Positions 56,701 through 64,000 of a stretch of DNA of 64,000 bases are shown here, piece by piece (position 1 is the first letter of the stretch; every line of letters starts with the position of its first letter). The stretch is from contig NZ_JADJNN010000008.1 in the NCBI RefSeq assembly GCF_016714285.1, positions 62,001 through 126,000 on the forward strand. The letters are read 5' to 3'. The position numbers and the translations under genes are program-made. This DNA comes from Nannocystis sp. (GTDB lineage: Bacteria > Myxococcota_A > Polyangia > Nannocystales > Nannocystaceae). Below the pieces are notes generated by a model, which was not told where the DNA came from, ran no database searches, and worked only from the letters and a program-made list of their open reading frames with translations.

Positions 56701-56758
56701 GACGAGGGGCGCAGGCCAGGAGGGCCGCGAGGCAGAGCAGGAGGCGGGTGCGGCTCAC
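53751..56758 (-). CDS. Two-module M16 peptidase lipoprotein, frameshifted in a poly-C tract
   Basis: The start at the GTG at 56758 gives a lipoprotein signal peptide (MSRTRLLLCLAALLACAPRP, lipobox Leu-Leu-Ala-Cys, Cys16) and overlaps the stop of the gene before it (GTGA). After about 37 residues a run of 7 C throws the frame; with 8 C it reads LLAPPVAPAPAAPP and continues without a break for 960 residues. Module 1 has the zinc motif GLAHYLEHMMFKGT and EAVYEEKNISLDTPEDR (third ligand Glu); module 2 has no HxxEH, so it is the usual inactive half. Such fused proteases degrade peptides in the periplasm. Length and layout are normal once corrected. Confidence 0.83.
54541..54556. repeat. Palindromic element in the two-module M16 gene
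   Basis: CTGTCCGCGAGGACAG is read in frame on the minus strand within LAVLADSSRH, a variable loop. Confidence 0.45.
56655..56661 (-). repeat. Poly-C (7) tract at the frameshift of the M16 lipoprotein
   Basis: Seven G on the plus strand (C in the gene). Eight would restore the reading frame from lipoprotein signal to peptidase. Confidence 0.7.
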
Positions 56759-57193
56759 GCCGGCGGGGTTCCTGGGTCGGGGAGGTATTCGTAGGTGCGC
56801 TCGATTGCGCGGAGGAGGGCGTCGCAGGCGAGGAGCGTGTTGACGGCGGCTGCGAGCGACGTGTTTGCGGCGACGACATCAGCTGTCGGATAGCCCTCGA
56901 GGAGGGTGTCGTTGTGACGCTTGCCGAGGCAGAGAGCTGATCGGAGGGTGGGCCTCGTCGTCGAGCAGCGAACGGTCCGCACGCCAGGCTGCGAGCAGCT
57001 CGGGGCACCGACAGTCTGCAGTATGTCGGCATAACTGCAGAGCCCGGTCGGTGTTCTGGTAGAGCCATGCCTCGAGTTCCCAGTAGGGGACAAGCGTGAA
57101 ATAGCGGGTCATGAGGCCATCGATCTCCGCGTCAGGTACGCCCTTCAGGGCGAGGCGAACGCGGACGTGGTCGAGGATCTCGTCACTCACCAC
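56755..57193 (-). pseudogene. TOPRIM/OLD-like partner of the AAA ATPase, frameshifted
   Basis: Two overlapping frames join near 56930 to give about 146 residues: MVSDEILDHVRVRLALKGVP, YWELEAWLYQNTDRALQL, then in the second frame LGKRHNDTLLEGYPTADVVAANTSLAAAVNTLL. The ELEAWL helix followed by K..D...Y...D...N.SL resembles the C-terminal half of DUF4276-type TOPRIM-like nucleases that accompany OLD/AAA ATPases. The acidic N-terminal TOPRIM residues are not seen, so it may be a shortened or decayed copy. The start (GTG at 57193 or 57190) overlaps the ATPase stop (GTGA), a clear sign of a two-gene unit. One extra base in CTCTCT causes the shift. Confidence 0.45.
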
Positions 57194-58464
57194 AGACCTC
57201 GGTTGATCAGGATGTCGCCGATGCTCTCGATGTCGGCCTCATAGCCGCGGTAGAACCTCTCGGCGTCGTCGCGGGGCATGTTCTGCCAGACGAGCTGCTC
57301 GGCGCCGTCGACGAGCTCGGACTTGCAGTTGATGAAGCAGGACTGGACCTGCTCGATCGAGTCGAACTCGACGTACTCGAAGAGGAGAGGATTCTGGCTG
57401 GTGAGGAAGGCTTGGCGGTCGCCGATCGCTTCCATGCAGGCGGCGATCCAGCGGTGGTGGAGGCCGTTGACGAGCTCGTCGGCGATGACGAAATGTTCGG
57501 CCGTGGCAAGATAGTAATAGAAGGCCAGGAGACGTTTTTGGCCGTAGCTGAGGAGATCCTGATCGATCGTATCGCCGTTGTGGCGCGTGAAGGTGAATGC
57601 GGAGCCTTGAACCTCGTAGCTCCGTGATCCCCCTGATGGCGGGACCTTGCTCTGCCGTATCAGGGGTGCCCAGGTCGCGCTTCGGAATCCGATAAGAGCT
57701 GCCACGTCGCCGAGAAACTTCAGACCAGGGCGGTTGACCGATGCATCTGGTTCGGGCGTGACCCAGAGTTCACCCGCGGGGCTCTTGTGTGCGAGTGGCA
57801 CCAGCGGGGCGGTATCCAGGGGAAAGAACGTGCTCCGGCGAGGGGTGATGTGCTCACCCGTTTGCACGATATCCACCTTGGCGATCGCCGGTGCGCCCGC
57901 ATTCTGGGACACGGGAGCACGCCCGGTCATGGCCAGATAGGCGTCCAGCGATTCGTCAAAGCGCGACAGATCGGGGAGGAGCAGGCGCGGGGGAGCTGCG
58001 TGAAAGGGGGAGGCCCGGTCAACAAAATTGGGGAACAGAAAGCCGACGCGAAAAGGTGATGCCGACGGTAGCAAGTGAGACTTGCTGCCATCGAACACCG
58101 TCGTCTCGGATGGTGTGCCTGTAATCGTGCACTTGGCAGTCACGTCGTGGCGCGCGAGCCTAACGTCATACTTGAACGCAGGTTCTTGGGGCCCGCGAGA
58201 GTCATCGCCGGCGGCTAAGTTGCTGATGCGGAAGGTCGCCAGGAACGGATCGGCGTCGAGCGTGTATTCAATGTCGAATACTTCGCTCTTGAGGGGTGAA
58301 AGGTCGTTGCTGGCGACGCAGCTGATCAGGCCAAGCAGCGTCGTCTTCCCCGACCCGTTCTGGCCGAGCACCAAATTAATCCCGTCGTCGAAGCGCAGCT
58401 CCGTGCCGGGGCGGACGTTCCTGTACTGGTGGATCTTGAGGTGTTTGAGCTTCACGCCGGGCAT
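57187..58464 (-). CDS. AAA ATPase of the RecF/OLD-like type
   Basis: A 425-residue SMC/RecF-like ATPase: LGQNGSGKTT (Walker A, Lys40), LSYGQKRLLAFYYYLA (signature helix), HFVIADELVNGLHH (Walker B, Asp329-Glu330) and FLTSQNPLL (where a His switch normally stands). About 250 residues lie between the Walker motifs, without the coiled coil of SbcC. Base composition drops sharply here: the 60-base rows at 57481 and 58021 are each 30/60 G+C. That marks recent transfer. It is followed by a TOPRIM-like gene, as in OLD- or PARIS-type anti-phage pairs. The ATG is 3 bases after the SppA-2 stop, so it probably uses that promoter. Confidence 0.8.
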   Translation of the reverse strand: MPGVKLKHLKIHQYRNVRPGTELRFDDGINLVLGQNGSGKTTLLGLISCVASNDLSPLKSEVFDIEYTLDADPFLATFRISNLAAGDDSRGPQEPAFKYDVRLARHDVTAKCTITGTPSETTVFDGSKSHLLPSASPFRVGFLFPNFVDRASPFHAAPPRLLLPDLSRFDESLDAYLAMTGRAPVSQNAGAPAIAKVDIVQTGEHITPRRSTFFPLDTAPLVPLAHKSPAGELWVTPEPDASVNRPGLKFLGDVAALIGFRSATWAPLIRQSKVPPSGGSRSYEVQGSAFTFTRHNGDTIDQDLLSYGQKRLLAFYYYLATAEHFVIADELVNGLHHRWIAACMEAIGDRQAFLTSQNPLLFEYVEFDSIEQVQSCFINCKSELVDGAEQLVWQNMPRDDAERFYRGYEADIESIGDILINRGLW

Positions 58465-58467
58465 GGG

Positions 58468-61106
58468 CTACTCCACCTCGACGAGGCCGGGGAGCAGGGC
58501 GAGGGCCTCGTCTTGCGGGAGGAACAGGAGGGCGAGCGGCAGGCGGGCGAGGGCGGCGGAGAGGGCGAGGGGGAGCTGTTGTTTGGCGTCGCGGCGCGAC
58601 TGGAGGCGGGTGCGCAGGCCATCGTCGCCGGGCTGGGGGATGACTTGCTCGAGCAGGATGTCGACGAGGCGGCGCTGGCGGGGGAAGACGCGGAGGTCGA
58701 GCTCAATGCGGGCGGGGACGCCGGCCTTGCTGCGGACGGCGGCGACGGCCTCGCGCAGGCCGCCGAATTCGTCGACCAGCTTGAGGTCCTTGGCGTCGGT
58801 GCCGGAGTAGACGTGGCCGCGGCCGAGCTCGTCGACGCGCTCGATCGTCAGCTTGCGGCCCTCGGCGACGCGGCGGCGAAACAGGTCGTAGACGCGGCGG
58901 ATGGAGGCGTCCATGCGGGCGCGCTGGTCCTCGCTGAAGGGCTTGTAGAGGCTGGCGATGTCGGCGTTCTTGCCGCGGCTGAAGGTGCTGGTGGAGATGC
59001 CGAGCTTGGCGAGCATGCCGGAGAGGTCGAAGTGCAGGCTGACGACGCCGATCGATCCGGTGATCGTGGTGGGCTGGGCGAAGATCTGGCGCGCGCCCAT
59101 GGCGACGTAGTAGCCGCCGCTGGCGGCGACGTCGCCCATGGACACTACGATCGGAGGGCTCTTGCGCGGGGTCTTCTCGTGAGCCTCCTGTGTGCGCGAG
59201 ACCTCGCGCCAGATCAGATCGGAGGCGAGGGCGGAGCCGCCGGGGCTGTTGACGCGCAGGACGATGCCCTTGCACATCGGGTCGGCGCGGAGGTTGCGGA
59301 GCTGCTGGACGAGGGTGTCGGCGCCGGCGAACTGGATGTTGAGGAAGGGGATCGTTCGACTCTCGCCGTCGATGATGGTGCCCTCGACGAGCACGACGGC
59401 GGTGTAGGGGGCGTTGGCCCAGGTGGGGAGCTCGGGGTCGGTCTCGCCGAAGCTGGCGAACTTGACGCGGGCGCCGACGGCGGTGGAGATCGACTCGATG
59501 ACCTCGTCGCGGTGGACGACCTTGTCGACCAGCTTGTGGGCGAGCGCCTGCTCGGGGCCGTGGGGGGCCTCGTCGATGAGGCCGCGGACCTGGTTCTGGG
59601 CGAGGCCGCGGGCCTGGGCGATGTCCTTCAGGATCTGGGCGTAGGTGTCGTCGAGGATCGCCTCGCGCTGCTGGCGGTCGGGCTCGGAGGGGCCGCTGCG
59701 AGTGAAGCGCTCGTGGGCGCTCTTGTACTCGTTGATGTAGAGGCCCTCGACGTTGACGCCGAGCTTCTCGAGGGCGCCCTTGAAGTAGAGCGTGGTGGAG
59801 GAGAGGCCGAAGGTGGCGAGCTCGCCGGCGGGGTGGATGTAGACCTGCTCGGCGGCGCTGGCGAGGTAGTAGTCCTTGAGGTCGCCGCCCTCGAGGTAGG
59901 CGAAGACGTGGCCGCCGGCGTTGCGGACGCGGATGAGCGCGGCGCGGAGCTCCTGCAGGCTGGCCCAGCCGAGCTTGGCGGCGCGGGCGTCGAGCAGGAG
60001 GATCGATCGCGGGCCGGCTTGCTCGGCGCGCGCGAGGCGTTCGAGCAGGCGGATGAGGGCGCGCTCGCCTTTCACTGCGGAGAGGTCGATGCGTTCGGCG
60101 TCGACCAGGCGCGGCCAGAAGACGCGGCCCTGGCGGGCGCTGCTGAAGCGGGCGGCGAGGCCGAAGCCGTCGACGCCGCCGGACAGGCCGGCGTGCATGC
60201 CGGCGCGGACGGTCATGAGGTCCCACGAGACGGCGAGGGCGACCGAGCCGCGCACGGCCTTGGCGTCGGCGACGACGGCGTAGGTGTTGCGGTCGAGGAT
60301 GTGGGCCCGGACCTGCTCGACCTCGCCGGCGAGCTCGATGCCCTGGTAGCGGAAGGCGACGCGGCCGCGCGGGAGGACGCCGAGGTACTCGCCGAACTGC
60401 GGGGTGACGATGTCCGGGTTGCCGCGCCAGCGCGTGCGCACGCCGCCGGCGAGCTCGAGCATGCGGGTGCCGAGCGGGCGCAGGGCGAGCTCGCCGGTGA
60501 CGGCGAACTCCTGCGGGAGGCTGCCCTCGGGTTGGAGGTCGGCGGGGCCGAGGCGGGCGACGGCGCCGACGGAGGCGTAGTTGCGGATGCGGACGAGGAG
60601 GCCGAGGTCGAGGTCGGGGCGGCGCAGGCTCTGGCCGCGGTCGAGCATCCAGTGCAGGCCGAGGCCGAGGGCGGCGACCTTGCCGTCGCCGGCGCTGAGG
60701 CCCCACGAGACCTTGGTGAAGTCGGGGTTCTGGGCGGCGCGGCTGTCGGTGTAGTTGCCGCCGAAGCTGGGGAGCACGCGCTGGACGCCGAGGCCGGTGG
60801 CGAAGCCGAGGCCGAGGTTGAGGCCGAGGAAGCCGCCGACGCCCGAGCCGCGGGTGAACGCGGAGGTCGATCGGTAGCCCATGATCACGGCGTCGAGGCC
60901 CTTCACGGCCGAGAGCAGGGCGGGGTTTAGCTCGAGGCTGCTGGCGTCGCCTTCGCCCGAGTAGTCGTGGATCGGGCGGTCGATGCCGTCGCTGGCGCCG
61001 CGGTCGACGGCGACCGGCTGCTGCGCGGCGGCGGGGGTGGTCAGCGTGGCGACGAGGGCGACGACGACGAGCGGGCCCCGTGGACCTGGCTTTGGGGACA
61101 GGGTGC

Positions 61107-61110
<4 letters not shown>
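58468..61110 (-). CDS. Beta-barrel/SppA (S49) fusion protein 2
   Basis: An 880-residue paralogue of the gene at 48874. The signal peptide is followed by a beta-rich region (about residues 40-350: ELNPALLSAVKGLDAVIMGY, GSGVGGFLGLNLGLGF) and then the two S49 domains, with catalytic Lys463 in INEYKSAHERF and nucleophile Ser664 in DVAASGGYYVAMGA. The barrel-like part is poorly conserved against copy 1 while the peptidase is well conserved. The ATG at 61110 overlaps the stop of the GroES-like gene (ATGA), so the two are translated together. Cleavage of signal peptides or misfolded envelope proteins is a reasonable inference. Confidence 0.83.
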
Positions 61111-61559
<449 letters not shown>

Positions 61560-61567
61560 CGGCCGCG

Positions 61568-61573
61568 ACTGTA
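61568..61573 (-). promoter_or_regulatory. -10-like TACAGT, leaderless spacing
   Basis: TACAGT on the minus strand, 8 bases before the ATG of the GroES-like gene. Confidence 0.4.
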
Positions 61574-61576
61574 CCG

Positions 61577-61757
61577 CAAGTCGGGCGATCCGCGGGGGCC
61601 GGTGCGGCGGCGCAGCAGGGCAAGTCGGGCGATCCGCGGAGGCCGACGCGGCGCAGCATGGCAAGTCGGGCGCTCTGCGGAGGCCGACGCGGCGCAGCAG
61701 GGCCTCGCGCAAGTCAGGCGATCAGCGGAGGCCGGCGCGGCGGCGCAGCAGGGCCTC
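61577..61757. repeat. Four tandem copies of a 41-48 base unit at a gene end
   Basis: Units begin with CAAGTC(G/A)GGCG at 61577, 61621, 61662 and 61710 and share GCGGAGGCCGACGCGGCGCAGCAGG-like cores in parts. The last copy is the 3-prime end of the VWA-type gene (EALLRRRAGLR and stop); the others are non-coding copies of it. Confidence 0.75.
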
Positions 61758-64000
61758 GCCGCCGAGGCCGATCAGCGCGAGCAGGAGGGCCCAGGGGCCG
61801 TCCCACAGCGGCACGCTGCGGCGGCTGTCGATGCGCAGGCCGGGGCCCTCGTCGCCGAGCTCGGCGAGCGGCAAGGAGCTCGGCAGGGCGTCGCCGTCGC
61901 GGGCGCGGAGGAAGCGGCCGCCGGTGGCCTCGGCGAGGGCCTGGAGGCGCTGTTCGCCGGGGTCGGCGTCGACGCGGGCGAGCTCGTGGCCGGGCTCGTC
62001 GACCAGGAAGACGCGGCGGGCGCGGGCCGGCGGCGGGCCGTCGACCTGTCCCGAAGGACCTGTCCTCCAGGCCATGGCCTCGTAGGCGCCGACGGGGAGG
62101 CGGCCGGGCAAGGTGTCGCTGGCGCGGCCGAGGGCGTCGGTGGTCCATGTCCCTTCGGACAGGAGGAAGGTGGGCGGGCCGGGGCTGTTGTTGTTCGCCG
62201 GTGCGGGTTCGACGGCGCCGAGCGGGCGGACCTCCCAGGCGAGCGGGACGGCGGGCTCGGGGGCGTAGCTGGGGGTGAGGGCGGTGGCTCGCAGGGTGAC
62301 TGGTTGGCCGCGGAGGTAGCTCGGGCGGTCGGTCTCGAGGCTGAGGCGCTCGGCGGCCGCGTCGCGCAGCAGCCAGCGGACGGCGCCGAGCCACAGGAGG
62401 TCGTAGGGGCGGGCGCCGTCGACGAGCGGGAGGTCGGCGGCGAAGCCGAGGCGCCAGGTGGCGCCGGTGGCGAGGACGAGGCTGCGGCCCTTGCCGGGCT
62501 CGGCGATCGCGAGCAGGGGGGCGCCGCCCTGGGCGGTGAGCAGCACGGCGCTGGCGATGCTGGCGGCGTGGGGCGCGAGCTGGACGGGGTTGTAGCTGTC
62601 GAAGGCGGGGAGGGTCGACCAGTCGGGCGGGAGGGCGGCGAGCCAGGCGGTGATCGGGTGGCGTCGGCCGGCGTCGCTGAGGGCGGGGCGGTAGCTGTCG
62701 GTGAGGGTGCCGGTGGGGCGGCGGGTGTCGACGGGGAGGGTCGTGGCGAGCACGCCGGGGTAGTCGCCGGTGGCGAGGCCCATGTCGCCGCCGATGACGA
62801 CGAGGGCGCCGCCCTCCTGCACGTAGCTGGCGATGTCGCCGAGGTAGACGCCGACCTGATGGTTGATCGCGTCGAAGTTGTGGAGGATGACGAGGTCGAA
62901 GGAGCCGAGCTGCTCCTTGAAGAGCTCGTCGGTGGGGAAGGCGATCAGGCTGAGCTCGGCGGAGGGGTCGTCGCGGTCGGCGTCCTCGACGCTGCGCAGG
63001 ATGTAGTAGCTGAGCAGCTCGACGTTGGGGTCGCGGCCGAGCAGGGTCCGGAGCGCGCGCACGTCCCAGTCGGGGCGGCCGGCGACGTGGAGCACGCGGA
63101 CCTTGTCGCGCAGGACCTTGACGACGAAGGCGCGGCGGTTGTTGGCGAGGGTGGCCTCGCCGGGGAGCGGGCGGACGGCGATCTCGTGGACGAACTGGCC
63201 GACGCGGTCGGGGGCGACCTCGAAGCGCACGGGGACCGGGACGCCGTCGGCGGCGAGGGTGACGCGGGTGCTCGCGACGAGGGCGCCGTCGCGGCGCAGG
63301 TCGACGTCGACGGGCGTGTCGGCGAGGCCGTGGGCGATCAGGTCGGCGCTGAACTCGGTGACGTTCTCGACGAAGGCGAACTCGCCGGCGTGGAGCTCGG
63401 CGACGGCGACGTCGCGGATCGCGGGGGCGCCGGCGCTGACGGTGGTGATCGGGACGCCGAGGGCGCGGGCGGCCAGGAGCAGCGGGTCCTGGGCGGGCTG
63501 GCCGTAGGTACCTGTCCCTTCGAACAGGCCGTCGGAGAGCACGAGGACGGCGGCGAGCGGGCGGGGGTCGTCGGTGGCGAGGCCGGGCTCGCCGGCGTCC
63601 GGGGCCTGGGCGAGCTCGGCGAGGGCGCGGGCGAGGTCGGAGGCGGGGCCGTCGACGGGGACCTTGAGCTCGTCGGCGTCGGTCTCGGCGATCGGGCGGC
63701 TGCGATCGGCGAAGCTGCGCAGGCCGGGGGACAGGCCCTGCTCGCGCCAGGCGGCGCGGGCCGGGGCGCCGGCGGACCAGAAGCTGCGCAGGCGATCGAT
63801 GCGCGGGGTGGTCTTGGCGCCGGGGCGCTCGGCGTCGGCGAGGGCCATGCTGGCGCTGGCGTCGACGAGCACGGCGACGCGCGGACCGACCGGACGCACG
63901 GTCTCCCGGGCGAGGGTGAGCTCGAGGCCGACGGTGAGCAGGGCCAGCAGGCCGAGCATGCGCAGGGTGAACAGGCCGAGGCGGGTGCGGCGGGGCAGCG
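61722..64000 (-). CDS. Large VWA/GATase-like membrane protein, N-terminus beyond window
   Basis: At least 759 residues; the frame is open to the right edge, so the ATG at 63959 is probably not the start. The N-terminal part shows a membrane helix (MLGLLALLTVGLELTLA) and a von Willebrand A domain with the metal motif VLVDASASMALAD. Next is a beta domain (TEFSADLIAHGLADTPVDVDL), then a class I glutamine-amidotransferase-like fold (VLHVAGRPDWDVRALRTLL, FDLVILHNFDAI, YVQEGGALVVIGGD) lacking a clear catalytic triad. A C-terminal helix with an Arg tail ends it. This BatA/GATase1-like architecture occurs with MoxR-type operons in many bacteria. Three palindromic elements lie in frame in it. Confidence 0.8.
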   Translation of the reverse strand, partial: LPRRTRLGLFTLRMLGLLALLTVGLELTLARETVRPVGPRVAVLVDASASMALADAERPGAKTTPRIDRLRSFWSAGAPARAAWREQGLSPGLRSFADRSRPIAETDADELKVPVDGPASDLARALAELAQAPDAGEPGLATDDPRPLAAVLVLSDGLFEGTGTYGQPAQDPLLLAARALGVPITTVSAGAPAIRDVAVAELHAGEFAFVENVTEFSADLIAHGLADTPVDVDLRRDGALVASTRVTLAADGVPVPVRFEVAPDRVGQFVHEIAVRPLPGEATLANNRRAFVVKVLRDKVRVLHVAGRPDWDVRALRTLLGRDPNVELLSYYILRSVEDADRDDPSAELSLIAFPTDELFKEQLGSFDLVILHNFDAINHQVGVYLGDIASYVQEGGALVVIGGDMGLATGDYPGVLATTLPVDTRRPTGTLTDSYRPALSDAGRRHPITAWLAALPPDWSTLPAFDSYNPVQLAPHAASIASAVLLTAQGGAPLLAIAEPGKGRSLVLATGATWRLGFAADLPLVDGARPYDLLWLGAVRWLLRDAAAERLSLETDRPSYLRGQPVTLRATALTPSYAPEPAVPLAWEVRPLGAVEPAPANNNSPGPPTFLLSEGTWTTDALGRASDTLPGRLPVGAYEAMAWRTGPSGQVDGPPPARARRVFLVDEPGHELARVDADPGEQRLQALAEATGGRFLRARDGDALPSSLPLAELGDEGPGLRIDSRRSVPLWDGPWALLLALIGLGGEALLRRRAGLR
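62045..62065. repeat. Palindromic element in the VWA-type gene (a)
   Basis: CCTGTCCCGAAGGACCTGTCC carries three half-sites, read in frame on the minus strand within RTGPSGQVDG. Confidence 0.5.
62146..62163. repeat. Palindromic element in the VWA-type gene (b)
   Basis: CATGTCCCTTCGGACAGG, read in frame as LLSEGTWT. Confidence 0.5.
63511..63528. repeat. Palindromic element in the VWA-type gene (c)
   Basis: CCTGTCCCTTCGAACAGG, read in frame as GLFEGTGTY, between a VWA strand and a variable loop. Confidence 0.5.

Overview
The window is very GC-rich, almost fully coding DNA from a myxobacterium, most likely a member of the Nannocystaceae (Nannocystis/Plesiocystis/Enhygromyxa type). The signs are secreted proteins ending in MYXO-CTERM tails (Cys-Gly-Cys, one hydrophobic helix, Arg cluster), many lipoproteins with long Thr/Ser/Asp/Gly linkers, membrane-anchored Ser/Thr kinases with extracytoplasmic tails, thrombospondin type 3 repeats, choice-of-anchor L and Cys-rich repeat proteins, and an LPMO-like secreted protein. 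The assignment is inference from protein style; there is no rRNA, tRNA, CRISPR array or transposase in the window.

Layout. 0-2 kb: a pair of M16 metallopeptidase-family genes (one cut by the left edge). 2-8 kb: an EEP-fold hydrolase, a transmembrane Ser/Thr kinase and a TPR lipoprotein. 8-17 kb: methyltransferase, LPMO-like MYXO-CTERM protein, TPR lipoprotein, a CobA-HemD fusion for siroheme, MnmG for tRNA modification, a thioesterase and a transglutaminase-like membrane protein split by a frameshift. 17-28 kb: an envelope region with a lipoprotein carrying two truncated-globin-like domains plus a P-domain, an MBOAT acyltransferase, an M23 peptidase, choice-of-anchor L and thrombospondin-repeat lipoproteins, and two tandem metzincin-like proteins in which the first zinc-site His is Gln. 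28-38 kb: spermidine synthase, an ABC-2-like permease, a phosphohexomutase split by a frameshift, a regulatory-like beta protein and a double-kinase protein. 38-46 kb: an orphan MbtH and a complete Mrp-type cation/proton antiporter operon with three large antiporter-like subunits. 46-64 kb: MutS2, two beta-barrel/SppA fusion proteins (one coupled to a GroES-like protein), a TerB-like protein, a two-module M16 lipoprotein, a low-GC AAA-ATPase/TOPRIM-like gene pair that resembles an anti-phage module, and a large VWA/GATase-like membrane protein cut by the right edge.

Several patterns cross gene boundaries. (1) A short palindrome built from the half-site TGTCC/GGACA recurs about a dozen times, alone or as arrays, in spacers and in frame inside conserved genes. 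(2) At three gene junctions a local tandem duplication has copied the end of one gene and sometimes the start of the next; at 41.8 kb this made a 27-codon overlapping mini-ORF between two antiporter genes. (3) At least ten genes have a TAnnnT hexamer 5-8 nt before the start codon, as expected for leaderless transcripts. (4) Five genes are broken by a single net frameshift, one in a poly-C tract. Sequencing error must be excluded before any of these is called a pseudogene or phase-variable.

The most novel-looking items are the double-globin lipoprotein, the barrel-SppA fusions with their GroES-like partner, the AAA/TOPRIM-like pair and the dispersed palindrome family.
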